Source: Eshraghiella sp964441705 (GTDB taxonomy: Bacteria > Bacillota > Clostridia > Lachnospirales > Lachnospiraceae). From it: a DNA stretch of 10,211 nucleotides. Within the stretch, counting starts at the first letter, position 1, and the number at the start of each line of letters is the position of its first letter. The notes under the pieces were generated by a model. That model made no database searches and was not told the DNA's origin. It was given only the letters and a program-made list of their open reading frames with translations. Both the position numbers and the translations under genes were made by a program. This document shows, in pieces, positions 1-5,991 of this stretch. The DNA lies in contig CAYTWF010000086.1 of the NCBI GenBank assembly GCA_964441705.1, positions 1 to 10,211 on the forward strand, in the 5' to 3' direction.

Positions 1-579
1 CGCCAACTTGACAGTGGGTACTATGAACGATATATGCTCTCAAAAGAAAAACTTTTACCTGAACCAATTACAAACAAATCTCAAATGCCATTTTTAGATT
101 CTTACGTTATAGAATTTCTGAATCTTCCGGATAAGTTTCATGAAAATGATTTACGAAAAGCTTTAGTCGAAAATATGAAACATTTCATATTAGAATTGGG
201 AAGAGATTTCACTTTTGTTGGTGAAGAATATCGCTTGCAAGTTGGTGGTGATGACTTCTATTCTGACCTTGTATTTTATCACAGAGATTTGAAATGTCTT
301 GTTGCAATTGAACTAAAAGTAGGCAAATTCAAACCAGGATACGTATCCCAATTAGATTTTTATCTGGAAGCATTGGATCGACAAGTGAAAAAGCCAGACG
401 AAAATCCAAGCGTTGGTCTATTATTATGTGCTTCCAAAAACGACGAAGTTGTTGAATACTCCATGAGTAGAACAATGTCACCAATGTTAGTGTCGGAATA
501 TCAATTAAAATTGCCTGATAAAGCACTGCTTCAAAAGAAATTGCAGGAATTAATAAATATCCCTAGCATTGATGAATAA
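1..579 (+). CDS. DUF1016/YhcG-type PDDEXK nuclease, C-terminal part (5' end outside window)
   Basis: The reading frame is open from base 1 and reads RQLDSGYYERYMLSKEK before continuing, so the ATG at 34 is internal and the true start lies outside the window. The visible 192 residues match the C-terminal half of DUF1016 (YhcG-like) proteins. These have an N-terminal helical DUF1016_N domain, absent here, and a PDDEXK-type nuclease domain. Numbering from the internal Met at 34, the putative active-site residues are Asp78 (in YSDLVFY) and Glu93/Lys95 (in AIELKVG), followed by the family-typical QLDFYLEALD. From family knowledge, YhcG-like genes often sit in restriction-modification or other defence regions; the actual substrate is poorly known. 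The gene converges on prfA. Hand-counted GC is low (17/60 at 61-120, 20/60 at 181-240, 21/60 at 421-480) against 31/60 at 781-840 in prfA, which suggests acquisition. The visible part is intact. Family call is firm; role is inferred. Confidence 0.88.
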   Translation, partial: RQLDSGYYERYMLSKEKLLPEPITNKSQMPFLDSYVIEFLNLPDKFHENDLRKALVENMKHFILELGRDFTFVGEEYRLQVGGDDFYSDLVFYHRDLKCLVAIELKVGKFKPGYVSQLDFYLEALDRQVKKPDENPSVGLLLCASKNDEVVEYSMSRTMSPMLVSEYQLKLPDKALLQKKLQELINIPSIDE

Positions 580-606
580 TCACTATGGTTACTGCCCCCA
601 AGGTTT

Positions 607-644
607 AAAAAATCGAGTAGGAATGATACGATTCCTACCCGATT
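607..644 (-). terminator. Intrinsic terminator after prfA
   Basis: A 14-bp stem (arms 611-624 and 631-644) with a 6-nt loop starts 17 nt past the prfA stop. One position is an A-C mismatch on the plus strand but becomes a G-U pair on the minus strand, so the RNA stem is complete only for minus transcription. The minus-strand stem is followed by six T (612-607). The plus-strand side has no T-run. This therefore ends the DUF1385-prmC-prfA transcript rather than the convergent nuclease gene. Confidence 0.9.
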
Positions 645-660
645 GTACACAATCTTATTA

Positions 661-1734
661 TTAATTTTCCTGCATTTTTGCAAGCTTGGCTGCCTGGTCA
701 GCTGCTATACACGCATCAATTATTTCCTGAATATCTCCATTAAGAATCTTATCAAGCTTATATAATGTAAGACCAATTCTATGGTCCGTTACACGTCCCT
801 GTGGGAAGTTGTAGGTTCTTATCTTCTCAGAACGGTCGCCTGTACCTATCTGGCTTCTTCTGGCATCCGCCTCAGCATCATGTGCCTTCTGACACTCAAG
901 GTCATACAGCTTGGCACGAAGAAGTGCAAAAGCCTTATCCTTATTCTGAATCTGTGACTTCTCAGTCTGGCTGTAGATTACAATTCCTGTTGGGTAATGT
1001 GTAAGACGTACAGCTGAATCTGTTGTATTGACACACTGTCCACCATTTCCGGAAGCACGCATTACATCAATACGAATATCCTTATCATCAATCTGAACCT
1101 CTACATCTTCGGCCTCTGGCATAACTGCAACAGAAGCTGTAGAAGTGTGGATTCTTCCACCTGACTCCGTCTCAGGAACTCGCTGAACGCGGTGTACACC
1201 ACTTTCATACTTAAGAACAGAGTATGCACCCTGTCCACTAACCATGAATTCAACCTCCTTCATTCCGCCAATTCCGGTTTCCTCAGCATTAACAACCTCT
1301 ATCTTCCATCTTCTTGCCTCGGCATAATGCGTATACATTCTGAAAAGCTCTGCAGCAAAAAGAGCTGCCTCGTCTCCACCTGCACCAGCACGAATTTCCA
1401 CAACAACATCCTTATCATCATTAGGGTCCTTTGGTAAAAGAAGAATCTTAAGCTTCTCCTCAAGCTTCTCAACCCTTTTCTTTGCGTCATTAAGCTCTTC
1501 CTTGAGCATCTCACGCATCTCATCATCATTCTCCTCTTCAAGCATTGCAAGACTGTCTTCAATGTCCTGATTGGATTTCTTATATTCCTTATAGGTCTCA
1601 ACAAGAGGAGTCAGGTCACTCTGCTCCTTCATAAGCTTTCTGAAACGGTTCTGGTCCGAAGTTACATCCGGGCTTGAAAGCTCAGCGTTAAGGTCTTCGT
1701 ATTTGATTAACACATCATCAAGATTTTCAAACAT
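661..1734 (-). CDS. prfA: Peptide chain release factor 1 (RF1)
   Basis: RF1 reads UAA and UAG in the ribosomal A site and triggers hydrolysis of peptidyl-tRNA. The 357-residue product has the usual length. Visible landmarks are an N-terminal coiled region (about 1-100), the stop-codon-reading PxT motif as PET (187-189) in HRVQRVPETESGGRIHTS, and the catalytic GGQ (231-233) in SGNGGQCVNTTDS. The PxT tripeptide, in place of SPF, separates it from RF2. The C-terminal segment GTGDRSEKIRTYNFPQGRVT is also family-typical. I chose the ATG at 1734 over the in-frame ATG at 1746: GGAGG (1744-1740) lies 5 nt before 1734, giving the typical start MFENLDDVLIKYEDLN, and the upstream ATG would itself be part of this ribosome binding site. 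The start overlaps the prmC stop by one base (TAATG), so translation is probably coupled to prmC, whose enzyme modifies the GGQ glutamine. Confidence 0.97.
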   Translation of the reverse strand: MFENLDDVLIKYEDLNAELSSPDVTSDQNRFRKLMKEQSDLTPLVETYKEYKKSNQDIEDSLAMLEEENDDEMREMLKEELNDAKKRVEKLEEKLKILLLPKDPNDDKDVVVEIRAGAGGDEAALFAAELFRMYTHYAEARRWKIEVVNAEETGIGGMKEVEFMVSGQGAYSVLKYESGVHRVQRVPETESGGRIHTSTASVAVMPEAEDVEVQIDDKDIRIDVMRASGNGGQCVNTTDSAVRLTHYPTGIVIYSQTEKSQIQNKDKAFALLRAKLYDLECQKAHDAEADARRSQIGTGDRSEKIRTYNFPQGRVTDHRIGLTLYKLDKILNGDIQEIIDACIAADQAAKLAKMQEN

Positions 1735-2564
1735 TATTTCCTCCATCCGCAGACTACACGGTCAAGACCTGCAAGGTCCTTAATAACCCTTATGTCTGCA
1801 TAATTATTATCTCTAAGCAGCGAACTTACATCCTCTGCCTGGTCATATCCTATTTCCATCATTAAAGCTCCACCCACATTCAGATGCTTAATTCCTTCTT
1901 TTGCCAGTATCCGGTAAAAGAATAAGCCGTCCTCATGTCCATCAAGGGCAAGCATTGGTTCACAGCTTTTGACTTCACTTGCCAATCCCTCAATTACATC
2001 CGTTCTAATGTATGGTGGATTAGATATTATATAGTCAAAGCTTCCATCTATATTATCAAACATATTGCTCTTAATAAAGCTGACATTATCTGCACTATGT
2101 CTGACTTTGTTATTCTCAGCTATAGCCAGTGCGTCATCAGATATATCAACACCCGTTACTGTTGCATTGGAATGAACTCCTATGCTCAATGCAATACAGC
2201 CTGAACCGGTGCACATATCAAGTACCTTATTATCTGACTTAATATACTTTAAAGCCTCCTCTACAAGAACCTCTGTGTCAAACCTGGGAATCAGTACTCC
2301 CGGTCTTACTTCAAACTCCAGTCCCATAAAATAGGCTTTTCCCTGAATGTACTGTAATGGCTCATGATTAGCACGTCTGTTAACCCAATCCATATACTGG
2401 ATTCTTAGCTGTTCATCTGCCTCATCTGCACCATGCATTAAATATCTGGTTCTGTCCATATCATACACATCAGCCATTAACAGCCATGCGTCATTTGAAG
2501 CTTCCTCTATTCCTGCCTGTGAAAGTATTGTGGTTCCCTCTTCAAGAATCTGCCTGTACGTCAT
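1734..2564 (-). CDS. prmC: Release factor glutamine methyltransferase PrmC (HemK)
   Basis: This SAM-dependent methyltransferase N5-methylates the glutamine of the GGQ motif in class 1 release factors, its substrate here being the product of the next gene. The 276-residue product has an N-terminal helical substrate-binding domain (about 1-80), the linker motif GVLIPRFDTE (89-98), a Rossmann SAM-binding motif LDMCTGSGCIAL (115-126), the acidic strand end VTGVDIS (136-142), and the diagnostic NPPY at 182-185, which holds the target glutamine. The ATG at 2564 was chosen, with GAGG at 2577-2574 nine bases upstream and the usual beginning MTYRQILEEG. An alternative in-frame TTG at 2579, with AAGGAG only 4 nt upstream, would add five residues. 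It overlaps the end of the DUF1385 gene by 23 nt, so the two are co-transcribed. Function is firm; the exact start is less so. Confidence 0.96.
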   Translation of the reverse strand: MTYRQILEEGTTILSQAGIEEASNDAWLLMADVYDMDRTRYLMHGADEADEQLRIQYMDWVNRRANHEPLQYIQGKAYFMGLEFEVRPGVLIPRFDTEVLVEEALKYIKSDNKVLDMCTGSGCIALSIGVHSNATVTGVDISDDALAIAENNKVRHSADNVSFIKSNMFDNIDGSFDYIISNPPYIRTDVIEGLASEVKSCEPMLALDGHEDGLFFYRILAKEGIKHLNVGGALMMEIGYDQAEDVSSLLRDNNYADIRVIKDLAGLDRVVCGWRK

Positions 2565-3486
2565 CTGCCTCGACCTCAAAATTCTCCTTCAGATACTCCT
2601 TCCAGTCAAATACCGCCTCAACAGAGGCAATTCCAACCTCAATCATATCATCATCAGGTTCCTTTGTTGTAAGTCTTTGTAATGCAAGTCCCGGCTGGCT
2701 TAAAAAGTTAATGAATGCATTGTCATGTGTTCCTGCTGCTCTTAAGAATTCGTATGAAATTCCCGCTATAATCGGAATAAGTACTATTCTTGCCACAGCG
2801 CGGAGTGCACGTGAGTCAAACCTTACAAACATAAGTACAATAATTGAAATACACATTACAATAAGCATAAAGCTTGTTCCACATCTTTTATGCTGCTTGG
2901 AGCTTTTTCTTACATTCTCAACAGTTAACGGCATTCCATGTTCAATGCAGTTAATGCATTTATGCTCTGCACCATGATACATATATACACGCTTAATATC
3001 CTTCATAAGAGATATAAGTGCAACATAGGCAACAAACAGACCTATTCTGATTACACCCTCAATCAAAATAATAAGTGATTCAGACTTAACATATCTGCCA
3101 ATAAGAATTGACAGGTAATATGGTCCCATCATAAATATTCCAAGTGCAACCACTACTGATATAAGAATAGTAATTACATTGAACATTGCATCTGACCTTT
3201 TCTTCTGCTCAGGCGTCTTTTTTCTGGCATTTTCGTCCTCCTCCTCGTAAAAGGATGATGAATATGTAAGAGTTGACATTCCAAGTACAAGAGAATCTAT
3301 AAAGTTAATCACACCCCTGATAAAAGGGACTCTGAATATTTTCGATTTTCTGCTAAGGCTGTTATATTCCTCAGTCTTGATTGTAATCTCACCGTCTGGC
3401 TTACGAACTGCAACAGCGTAATTGTCCTTGTTCTTCATCATTACGCCCTCAATAACTGCCTGGCCTCCAATACCGGAGTATTTCAT
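2542..3486 (-). CDS. DUF1385 family membrane protein (YqhQ-like)
   Basis: The 314-residue protein carries the landmarks of DUF1385 (B. subtilis YqhQ type): GIGGQAVIEGVMM (5-17) at the N terminus, the HGAEHK motif (171-176), HKRCGTSF (199-206), GISYE (242-246) and the late QPGLALQRLTTKEP (264-277). Hydrophobic segments at about 103-125, 138-162, 205-222 and 233-247 suggest an integral membrane protein with His/Cys-rich motifs near the membrane, which could bind a metal (inference). The biochemical role is not established. The start at 3486 has a strong AGGAGG (3498-3493) six bases upstream. The 3' end overlaps prmC. Position between rpmE and prmC-prfA is, from general knowledge, recurrent in Clostridia and hints at a housekeeping role. 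A predicted terminator lies 28 nt before its start, so its expression probably depends on read-through. Confidence 0.95.
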   Translation of the reverse strand: MKYSGIGGQAVIEGVMMKNKDNYAVAVRKPDGEITIKTEEYNSLSRKSKIFRVPFIRGVINFIDSLVLGMSTLTYSSSFYEEEDENARKKTPEQKKRSDAMFNVITILISVVVALGIFMMGPYYLSILIGRYVKSESLIILIEGVIRIGLFVAYVALISLMKDIKRVYMYHGAEHKCINCIEHGMPLTVENVRKSSKQHKRCGTSFMLIVMCISIIVLMFVRFDSRALRAVARIVLIPIIAGISYEFLRAAGTHDNAFINFLSQPGLALQRLTTKEPDDDMIEVGIASVEAVFDWKEYLKENFEVEADDVQADS

Positions 3487-3514
3487 AATGTTCCTCCTGT
3501 TGCTTAATAAAGCG

Positions 3515-3547
3515 AAAAATGGGTTGAGATTCTGTAAACCTCAACCC
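3515..3547 (-). terminator. Terminator or attenuator between rpmE and DUF1385
   Basis: An 8-bp inverted repeat (3521-3528 and 3540-3547) gains a ninth G-U pair only in the minus-strand RNA. It is followed on the minus strand by A and then five T (3519-3515). This is the form of an intrinsic terminator for rpmE. Only 28 bases separate the T-run from the DUF1385 start, and the DUF1385 ribosome binding site fills part of them, so there is no room for a promoter after it. Partial read-through is therefore likely. Confidence 0.75.
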
Positions 3548-3556
3548 TATCTTGTA

Positions 3557-3582
3557 CGCGTGCACATCTTCAAATGCACACA
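3557..3582 (-). other. Second RNA hairpin upstream of the rpmE-DUF1385 terminator
   Basis: In the minus-strand transcript 3582-3575 (UGUGUGCA) pairs with 3564-3557 (UGCACGCG) through 8 bp including two G-U pairs, around a 10-nt loop. The same stretch on the plus strand has two C-A mismatches, so the fold fits minus-strand RNA better. It lies just 18 nt after the rpmE stop and 9 nt before the terminator stem. It could stabilise the rpmE mRNA 3' end or form part of an attenuation structure. Function unknown. Confidence 0.5.
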
Positions 3583-3600
3583 AAGTCATCTGATTATTAA

Positions 3601-3807
3601 TTATTCCTGTGTTACGCCGTATTTCTTATTGAACTTATCAATACGTCCACGAGCGGATGCAGCCTTCTGCTGACCTGTATAGAATGGATGACATTTTGAA
3701 CAGATTTCAACGTGGATTTCTTCCTTAGTTGAACCGGTTACGAATTCATTACCACAGTTGCATACAACCTTTGCCTGATAGTAATCTGGATGTATTCCTT
3801 CTCTCAT
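3601..3807 (-). CDS. rpmE: 50S ribosomal protein L31 (zinc-binding type)
   Basis: L31 is a small large-subunit protein that bridges to the small subunit. The 68-residue product starts MREGIHPDYYQAKVVCNCGNEF and carries four zinc-ribbon cysteines as CNC (16-18) and CSKC (36-39), so it is the C+ zinc-binding form. The later HPFYTGQQK and GRIDKFNKKYG are family-typical, and length is normal. The start has AGGAG (3820-3816) eight bases upstream. It has its own strong promoter and a leader of about 120 nt, and is followed by a terminator-like hairpin, so it can be expressed as a short transcript apart from the acyltransferase cassette upstream. No second, zinc-free L31 is seen here. Confidence 0.98.
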   Translation of the reverse strand: MREGIHPDYYQAKVVCNCGNEFVTGSTKEEIHVEICSKCHPFYTGQQKAASARGRIDKFNKKYGVTQE

Positions 3808-3931
3808 GATTATCTCTCCTTTAATGTGAAATACACTATAGCTTACTGAATATTCAGCCTGTCGTTATAATAACATTCCACGATATTTGCTGCCGACGCA
3901 CAGTATTTTGTAGTTTGTCTCCTAAAACAGC
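3808..3931 (-). promoter_or_regulatory. Long 5' leader of rpmE, candidate L31 control region
   Basis: About 120 nt lie between the expected transcription start (near 3931) and the rpmE ATG, long for a gene of 207 bases. The leader contains a perfect 12-bp palindrome CTGAATATTCAG (3846-3857), a second small palindrome GTTAT-A-ATAAC (3864-3874) and a GC-rich patch (about 3890-3901). Ribosomal protein leaders that bind L31 are known in several bacterial groups including Firmicutes. I could not fold this with confidence, so assignment to such a leader is an inference from length, position and inverted repeats. Confidence 0.4.
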
Positions 3932-3937
3932 TCTATT

Positions 3938-3966
3938 AGTATAACATAAGATTTTTATGTATGCAA
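3938..3966 (-). promoter_or_regulatory. Housekeeping sigma promoter of rpmE
   Basis: On the minus strand a -35 TTGCAT (3966-3961) is separated by exactly 17 bases from a -10 TATACT (3943-3938). Each hexamer is two mismatches or fewer from the TTGACA/TATAAT consensus. The spacer is AT-rich. The predicted start is near 3931. It lies between the orphan ATPase gene and rpmE and is the only strong promoter noticed in the window. Confidence 0.85.
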
Positions 3967-3983
3967 TACAAAAAAGTTGTTTT

Positions 3984-4841
3984 TTAATCAAATTCTCTTT
4001 CGTGTTTTTTAAAGAAATCGTAGTATTCTCTTACATTTCCAAGTTCTGTCCATTTCTTAATATCTACAGGATTTTCATCAAGGTCATATATTCGTGCACC
4101 CTTCATGGACAATATAAATGGCGAATGAGTCGCTATTATGAACTGACAGCCAAAAAATCTGGCGCTGTCCTCAATGAATTTCAATAATTCCTGTTGTTTC
4201 TCAGGTGAAAGACTGTTCTCAGGCTCATCCAGCAGATACAGCCCGTTCTCCTTGATTTTTTCAGTAAAATATATGTACGCACTTTCTCCGTTGGAATGCT
4301 CCCTGACATTGTCCATCAAATTCTCTCTGATATAGCCTGACTGCGTCTTTTTACGGGACATATTTACCTTTTTCAGCTGGTCATAATCATCAAGGGAACG
4401 CATCTGAAATTTGGAATATTTAGCATCCATATATTCTGCAAAAAGGTCCTCTCTTTTTACATTAATTCCATCATTAATGTTACGAAGATTAAGCATGAAG
4501 TCAAAAACATCATCACTTGTAATTATTCTGCTGTCAGCCGGTATCCGTGCCTGAAGCTCACAGCTGCACAGCTCCTCATAATCGTCCCAAAAATTAGTGC
4601 GGTTAAATAATGTATCCCTGTCCAGATGAAGCTTTTGAGCAATTACATTAAGTGCAGTTGTTTTTCCTGAGCCATTGCCTCCATATAATATTGTAACTGT
4701 TTCAAAGTTCAATTCCCTCAGCTGATTTTTACAGATTACCTGAAATGGATAAAAGGAATCATAGCAGGTTCTTTTTAGTCCCATAAGGAAATCATATTCC
4801 CTCTCAGCATCAGGATACATAAATTGTGAAAGATATATCAT
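3984..4841 (-). CDS. AAA family (ABC-type) ATPase, stand-alone
   Basis: The 285-residue soluble protein has a full ABC/SMC-type ATP site: Walker A GGNGSGKT (54-61), a signature-like HSNGES (182-187), Walker B LYLLDEPE (201-208) with a D-loop-like SLS, and a switch histidine in ATHSPF (238-242). The 120-residue insert between Walker A and the signature is helical and charged. The layout is that of the predicted ATP-binding AAA proteins related to OLD/RecF-type ATPases, not of transporter subunits; there is no permease gene alongside. Such proteins occur both as housekeeping orphans and in defence modules with a partner nuclease, but no partner adjoins it. It follows the DHHW gene after 13 nt, with a G-rich but imperfect ribosome binding site (GGGGGA), so it is probably the last gene of the cassette transcript. 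Enzymatic class is well supported; biological role is unknown. Confidence 0.85.
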   Translation of the reverse strand: MIYLSQFMYPDAEREYDFLMGLKRTCYDSFYPFQVICKNQLRELNFETVTILYGGNGSGKTTALNVIAQKLHLDRDTLFNRTNFWDDYEELCSCELQARIPADSRIITSDDVFDFMLNLRNINDGINVKREDLFAEYMDAKYSKFQMRSLDDYDQLKKVNMSRKKTQSGYIRENLMDNVREHSNGESAYIYFTEKIKENGLYLLDEPENSLSPEKQQELLKFIEDSARFFGCQFIIATHSPFILSMKGARIYDLDENPVDIKKWTELGNVREYYDFFKKHEREFD

Positions 4842-4854
4842 ACCATCCCCCGTA

Positions 4855-5979
4855 TTACTGTATATTAATTATATCCGCAAGAGAATTATCCTCTACAAAG
4901 GAATCTACATTGTACAGAAACAGTACCTCGTTAATCTTATTAATACTCATAACCTCATTAATATCATCATAGAAATATCTTGGGTCAATAACCACTATCT
5001 TATCATAAAATGGTGTCAGCATTGGAATCATACAGTTGGCATAGGAATCCTTAATCAGCATAAGGTTTCTGCCGGTTCCGGCGTTGGTGCTTATATCCAC
5101 CTGAGAATAATTCCCACCCAGAAACACCTGATATTTATCCTTTTCCTCCAGCTTTTCCATATCAAAAAGCGTTGCACTCTTAACAGTATTTTCCACGTAA
5201 TTAACTACATACGAGCCCTCACTGTTATGTGGAACACATATTTCAATGTAATCTCTTGAGCTGTACACTCCGCTGTTAGAGGACTGCGTCCCCTGAAAAT
5301 CACCTGTCACATTGTAGAAATCATAATTAACTGCTGCTGTATCAATTCCCTCAGCCTGTGCATATTGAAGAAATGCGTAATATGCGCCTCTTGTGGTCCA
5401 GTGGTGGTCCGTCTTATAAAACACTCCTATATTTTTGTGTTCTGCAAGCGTATCATAGGTATCAATAAAGTTAACATTCTCTGACAGCTCATTTTTAACA
5501 TGTGTAATTGTGCCCTGCTGACCTGAGTCTGCCTTGTATGGAAGCTTATCCTCATATATGGTAACTGAATTAGGAACCAGCATCATGCTTACCTTGGATA
5601 CATTGCTTATACTGTCTGCAAAGCTGTTAACCGAGGTAACCAGTGCATCCAGCCTGCTGCTGTCATATTCTGCCTCCTCAGCAATAAGATATCCGTCCTT
5701 TGCAATATAGACACCATTAATTTTACGCTGTCCTGTCATGCGAAGAGCAGTTGTTTTAAGGGATACCGCAGCATCTCTAAGTGGAAACTGGTCTGACAGA
5801 TAGGTCTCTGTGTCCTTCATAAAGGCTCCACTGGTAAGTGAATCCCATGTAAGCTTTGGAAATGAGGCGAGCCTTCTATTTTCCTTTTCTGAAAAGCTCT
5901 TATCCCTGCATACCAGCATCCATACAGGTACAAAACACAGAAACATTATTGTAATTATTTTTACCACATTGTTTTTCAT
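4855..5979 (-). CDS. DHHW family protein, AlgX/AlgJ-like extracellular O-acetylation factor
   Basis: The 374-residue protein has a single N-terminal hydrophobic segment (about 6-23), then an extracellular SGNH-like domain. The name-giving motif is KTDHHWT (189-195). By analogy with the AlgX/AlgJ D-x-H motif, Asp191 and His193 would be catalytic, with the nucleophile Ser312 in LMLIKDSYANC. The early segment EKENRRLASFPKL (31-43) is also typical. The inferred role is to receive acyl groups passed through the membrane by the MBOAT protein and attach them to a surface glycan. The ATG at 5979 was chosen because AGGAGG (5993-5988) is 8 nt upstream; the in-frame GTG at 5988 overlaps that site and cannot use it. 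The ribosome binding site is fused with the stop codon of the MBOAT gene (TAGGAGG), pointing to coupled translation of the two expected partners. Family is firm; substrate unknown. Confidence 0.93.
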   Translation of the reverse strand: MKNNVVKIITIMFLCFVPVWMLVCRDKSFSEKENRRLASFPKLTWDSLTSGAFMKDTETYLSDQFPLRDAAVSLKTTALRMTGQRKINGVYIAKDGYLIAEEAEYDSSRLDALVTSVNSFADSISNVSKVSMMLVPNSVTIYEDKLPYKADSGQQGTITHVKNELSENVNFIDTYDTLAEHKNIGVFYKTDHHWTTRGAYYAFLQYAQAEGIDTAAVNYDFYNVTGDFQGTQSSNSGVYSSRDYIEICVPHNSEGSYVVNYVENTVKSATLFDMEKLEEKDKYQVFLGGNYSQVDISTNAGTGRNLMLIKDSYANCMIPMLTPFYDKIVVIDPRYFYDDINEVMSINKINEVLFLYNVDSFVEDNSLADIINIQ

Positions 5980-5991
5980 GCTGTGCACCTC

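Noticed and set aside
34..36. ATG at 34 as the start of the YhcG-type nuclease gene
   Set aside because: The frame is open upstream to base 1 and encodes family-typical residues (RQLDSGYYERYM), so the gene begins outside the window.
611..644. Bidirectional terminator also serving the convergent nuclease gene
   Set aside because: In the plus-strand RNA the stem has an A-C mismatch and no U-run follows, so support exists only for the minus strand.
1735..1746. Upstream ATG at 1746 as the prfA start
   Set aside because: Its following bases GGAGGA form the ribosome binding site for the ATG at 1734, which also gives the standard RF1 N terminus.
2486..2977. Long plus-strand open frame of 163 codons
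   Set aside because: It lies antisense to DUF1385 and prmC, has no recognisable protein family and no good ribosome binding site. It is a shadow of real genes, as are the other plus-strand frames between 661 and 10211.
3846..3857. Palindrome CTGAATATTCAG as a defined repressor operator
   Set aside because: It is perfect, but I recognise no regulator with this site, and it lies about 80 nt downstream of the predicted transcription start. Kept only as part of the leader description.
3970..3985. A6-CAAC-T6 inverted repeat after the ATPase gene as a terminator
   Set aside because: The stem is only six A-U pairs with no GC, too weak to call. The cassette transcript may instead run on into rpmE.
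3984..4841. ATPase as an ABC transporter subunit
   Set aside because: No permease or binding protein gene adjoins, and the long helical insert between Walker A and the signature does not fit transporter ATPases.
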